From assembly GCF_001667265.1 (NCBI RefSeq), contig NZ_LZHW01000076.1, positions 1-33,487 on the forward strand: 33,487 nucleotides of DNA, written 5' to 3'. The position numbers and the translations under genes were made by a program. Under the pieces are notes generated by a model. It was not told where the DNA came from. It did not search any database and was given only the letters and a program-made list of their open reading frames with translations. Source of the DNA: Mycobacterium sp. ACS4331 (GTDB taxonomy: Bacteria; Actinomycetota; Actinomycetes; Mycobacteriales; Mycobacteriaceae). Shown here in pieces: positions 30,405 through 33,487 of the stretch (the stretch's first letter is position 1; every line of letters begins with the position of its first letter).

Positions 30405-31694
30405 GTGACCTCGGCGGACAGGACTGCACGAAGCGATCCCTCGCGGGCGCGCGCTGTCCGGACGGCGCACGAGAAGTTCCTCGCCGGTGAGGCCGGGGCC
30501 GCCGATCTCGAGATCGTCCGACCGGTGATCGCGCAGAGTTGGCAGCGCAGCCTGGACAGGGGGGTCGACCCCGACATCTGCGGTGCCCGCGAGTCGTCGG
30601 CCGCCCAGCAGATCCTCGACATGCGCGACCGGCATCCGCTGGCCCCCGCGCTGCCGGTGATCCGTCGCCTCCTCGTCGAGGACGCCATGGAGTCCGGTGC
30701 GCTCGTGGCCGTCACGTCGGCCGACGGCACCCTGCTGTGGGTCGAAGGCGACGCCGGCGCGCGGCGTAAGGCCGAGCAGATGAACTTTGTGCCCGGTGCG
30801 GACTGGAGTGAGCGCGGCGCGGGCACCAACGCGCCCGGCACCGCGCTCGCGCTGGACCGCGAACTGCAGATCCACGGTTCCGAGCACTTCTCGCGCATCG
30901 TGCAGCCGTGGAGTTGTACGGCCGCACCCGTGCACGACCCCGACAGCGGCGCGCTGCTCGGAGCGATCGATCTGACCGGGGGAGTGCAGATCGCCTCGCC
31001 GCAGACGCTGGCGCTGGTGCGCGCGACGGCCGTCGCGGTGGAGAACCATCTGGCGCTGCTGAGACTGACCGGAGCGACGCCCGAGCCCGCGGCACCCCAG
31101 CCGCACCTGGTGGTCCTCGGGGCCGATCGCCCGCGCTGGGTCGTCACCGACGAGTTCGGTCACCTGCGCGCATCGCAGTTGACCGGCCGGCACGCCGACA
31201 TCCTGGTGCTGCTGAGCCGCCATCCGGAGGGGCTCAGCGCCGACCATCTGGCGGTGCTGCTCGACGACAAGGACCTCGACGTGGTCACGGTGCGCGCCGA
31301 GATGTCCCGGCTGCGCAAGGTGATCGGCGGGCCGCAGCTGGGGTCGCGGCCCTACCGGCTGACGCTGCCGATCACCACCGACGTCGGCGAGGTCTTCGCG
31401 GCCCTCGACTCCGGTGACGTCGAGACCGCCCTGGCGCGTTACCAGGGCCCGCTGCTGCCGCAGTCCGTGTCGCCGGCCATCGCTCGGCTCCGCACGCAGT
31501 TGTCGGCCACCCTGCGGGCCGCCGTGCTGGCCGAGGCGGCGCAGTCGCCCCAGCTGCTGCGGCGGTGGCTCGATCTGCCCGAGGGCCGCGACGACCGTGA
31601 CGGGTGGGAAGCGCTGCACCGCAGCGCCCCCGACACCGTCAGCCGCGCGCAGGCCGGCGGTCATCTGGCGGGCATCGACTTCGCCTTCGGCTGA
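30405..31694 (+). CDS. GAF-winged helix-BTAD-like transcription regulator
   Basis: A 429-residue cytosolic regulator. Residues ~80-215 form a GAF sensor domain as in AcoR-type regulators (VIAQSWQRSLDRGVDP before it; GAGTNAPGTALALDRELQIH; AAPVHDPDSGALLGAIDLTG). There is no AAA+ sigma-54 activation domain. Instead, residues ~255-322 look like an OmpR/SARP-type winged helix (LTGRHADILVLLSRHPEGLS to RPYRLTLP), and ~325-380 resemble a BTAD helical domain (DVETALARYQGPLLP). It ends 117 bp before an aldehyde dehydrogenase, a pairing seen for GAF activators of acetoin and aldehyde catabolism. It probably senses a small aldehyde or alcohol and activates that gene. GTG 30405 is the start. Confidence 0.85.
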   Translation: MTSADRTARSDPSRARAVRTAHEKFLAGEAGAADLEIVRPVIAQSWQRSLDRGVDPDICGARESSAAQQILDMRDRHPLAPALPVIRRLLVEDAMESGALVAVTSADGTLLWVEGDAGARRKAEQMNFVPGADWSERGAGTNAPGTALALDRELQIHGSEHFSRIVQPWSCTAAPVHDPDSGALLGAIDLTGGVQIASPQTLALVRATAVAVENHLALLRLTGATPEPAAPQPHLVVLGADRPRWVVTDEFGHLRASQLTGRHADILVLLSRHPEGLSADHLAVLLDDKDLDVVTVRAEMSRLRKVIGGPQLGSRPYRLTLPITTDVGEVFAALDSGDVETALARYQGPLLPQSVSPAIARLRTQLSATLRAAVLAEAAQSPQLLRRWLDLPEGRDDRDGWEALHRSAPDTVSRAQAGGHLAGIDFAFG

Positions 31695-31741
31695 CAGAGC
31701 ACCCGGCACCCTGATCAACCGGTCGTCGGCCGACCGCGCCA

Positions 31742-31811
31742 GTGCAACCGTGGTGCAACCCTCACCGGCCTATGTTCAGTGACGACCGACACATTTCGAG
31801 AGGTTGCAACC
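31742..31811 (+). promoter_or_regulatory. Promoter with TGCAACC repeats before the aldehyde dehydrogenase
   Basis: GTGCAACC occurs at 31742-31749 and 31753-31760, one helical turn (11 bp) apart. A perfect palindrome, GGTTGCAACC, lies at 31802-31811 directly before the ATG. A TATGTT -10 at 31771-31776 places the two direct repeats at the -35 region, as for an activator site. The likely ligand is the upstream GAF regulator. Confidence 0.5.
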
Positions 31812-33335
<1,524 letters not shown>

Positions 33336-33350
33336 TCCCCATCCCCTGAG

Positions 33351-33386
33351 ACGACCCCCCCGCGGGGGCCCCGGGGGGGGGGTCGT
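33351..33386 (+). terminator. Terminator hairpin after the aldehyde dehydrogenase
   Basis: ACGACCCCCC (33351-33360) can pair with GGGGGGTCGT (33377-33386), followed by TTG. It lies 15 nt after the stop. The long G and C runs here may contain length errors because they are next to the degraded contig end. Confidence 0.5.
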
Positions 33387-33487
33387 TTGCGCCTCAACAA
33401 GTAAAGGCCAAAAACCCACCGGGTGGGGCCGCGGGAGTTGGCTGCCCCCCGGCGGGGGGGGCCCCCCCCCCCCCCCCCCCCCGGGTC
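33387..33487. other. Low-quality contig end with homopolymer runs
   Basis: No gene is visible. The last hundred bases hold several long G and C runs and end in 21 consecutive C residues (33462-33482). Such runs are not usual in mycobacterial DNA and resemble poly-G read artefacts at an assembly end. Confidence 0.6.

Overview
The window is high-GC actinobacterial DNA, and its gene content points to a Mycobacterium, most likely a rapid-growing (Mycolicibacterium-type) species. The evidence is the alpha-operon order infA-rpmJ-rpsM-rpsK-rpsD-rpoA-rplQ-truA, a cluster of secreted cutinase-like (Culp) proteins beside truA, a complete ESX-4 type VII secretion locus, many GTG starts, and several likely leaderless promoters. 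It looks like one assembled contig with artefacts at both ends. Bases 1-31 closely match an Illumina Nextera transposase adapter, and the right end runs into a 21-base C homopolymer.

Layout. 1-219 (-): the cut 3' part of a small membrane protein. 510-5191 (+): translation factor IF1, ribosomal proteins L36, S13, S11, S4 and L17, RNA polymerase alpha, and the tRNA pseudouridine synthase TruA, with a row of hairpins before rpsM and a strong 15-bp-stem hairpin between rplQ and truA. 5198-8275 (-): three tandem cutinase-like esterases preceded by an EamA-type transporter, divergent from a CGNR zinc-finger regulator (8364-8927). The space between transporter and regulator holds three copies of an ATGAGTnAAAT motif. 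8995-9453 (+): a DUF3237 protein.

9438-21163 is the most unusual part. It is an isoprenoid-flavoenzyme island inserted between the cutinases and ESX-4. It encodes a polyprenyl synthetase, a 688-residue FAD amine oxidase/desaturase-like enzyme, a large cyclase-AAA ATPase signalling protein, and five proteins I cannot assign to a described function. Two of these five (478 and 503 aa) are paralogues with a shared central domain. Three (255, 232, 241 aa) combine helices with a C-terminal beta-sandwich. All five contain one or two copies of a similar ~33-residue helical segment. The island is arranged as two divergent transcription units whose leftward promoters share the sequence TATGCTAAG at nearly the same distance from the start codon. 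I consider this the best candidate for an undescribed system. A lipid- or isoprenoid-handling particle or assembly is a hypothesis only.

21216-30302 is ESX-4: eccB4 (+), mycP4 and eccD4 (-), then eccC4, an Rv3446c-like membrane protein, esxU and esxT (+). eccB4, eccC4 and eccD4 each have a TAnnnT -10 box 7-8 nt before the start codon, which suggests leaderless mRNAs. esxU has a GGAAC-N17-CGTC element that fits the SigM consensus known for these genes in M. tuberculosis. 30405-33335 holds a GAF-winged-helix-BTAD-like regulator followed by an Rv0458/ThcA-type aldehyde dehydrogenase. The dehydrogenase promoter carries TGCAACC repeats that may be the regulator's binding sites.
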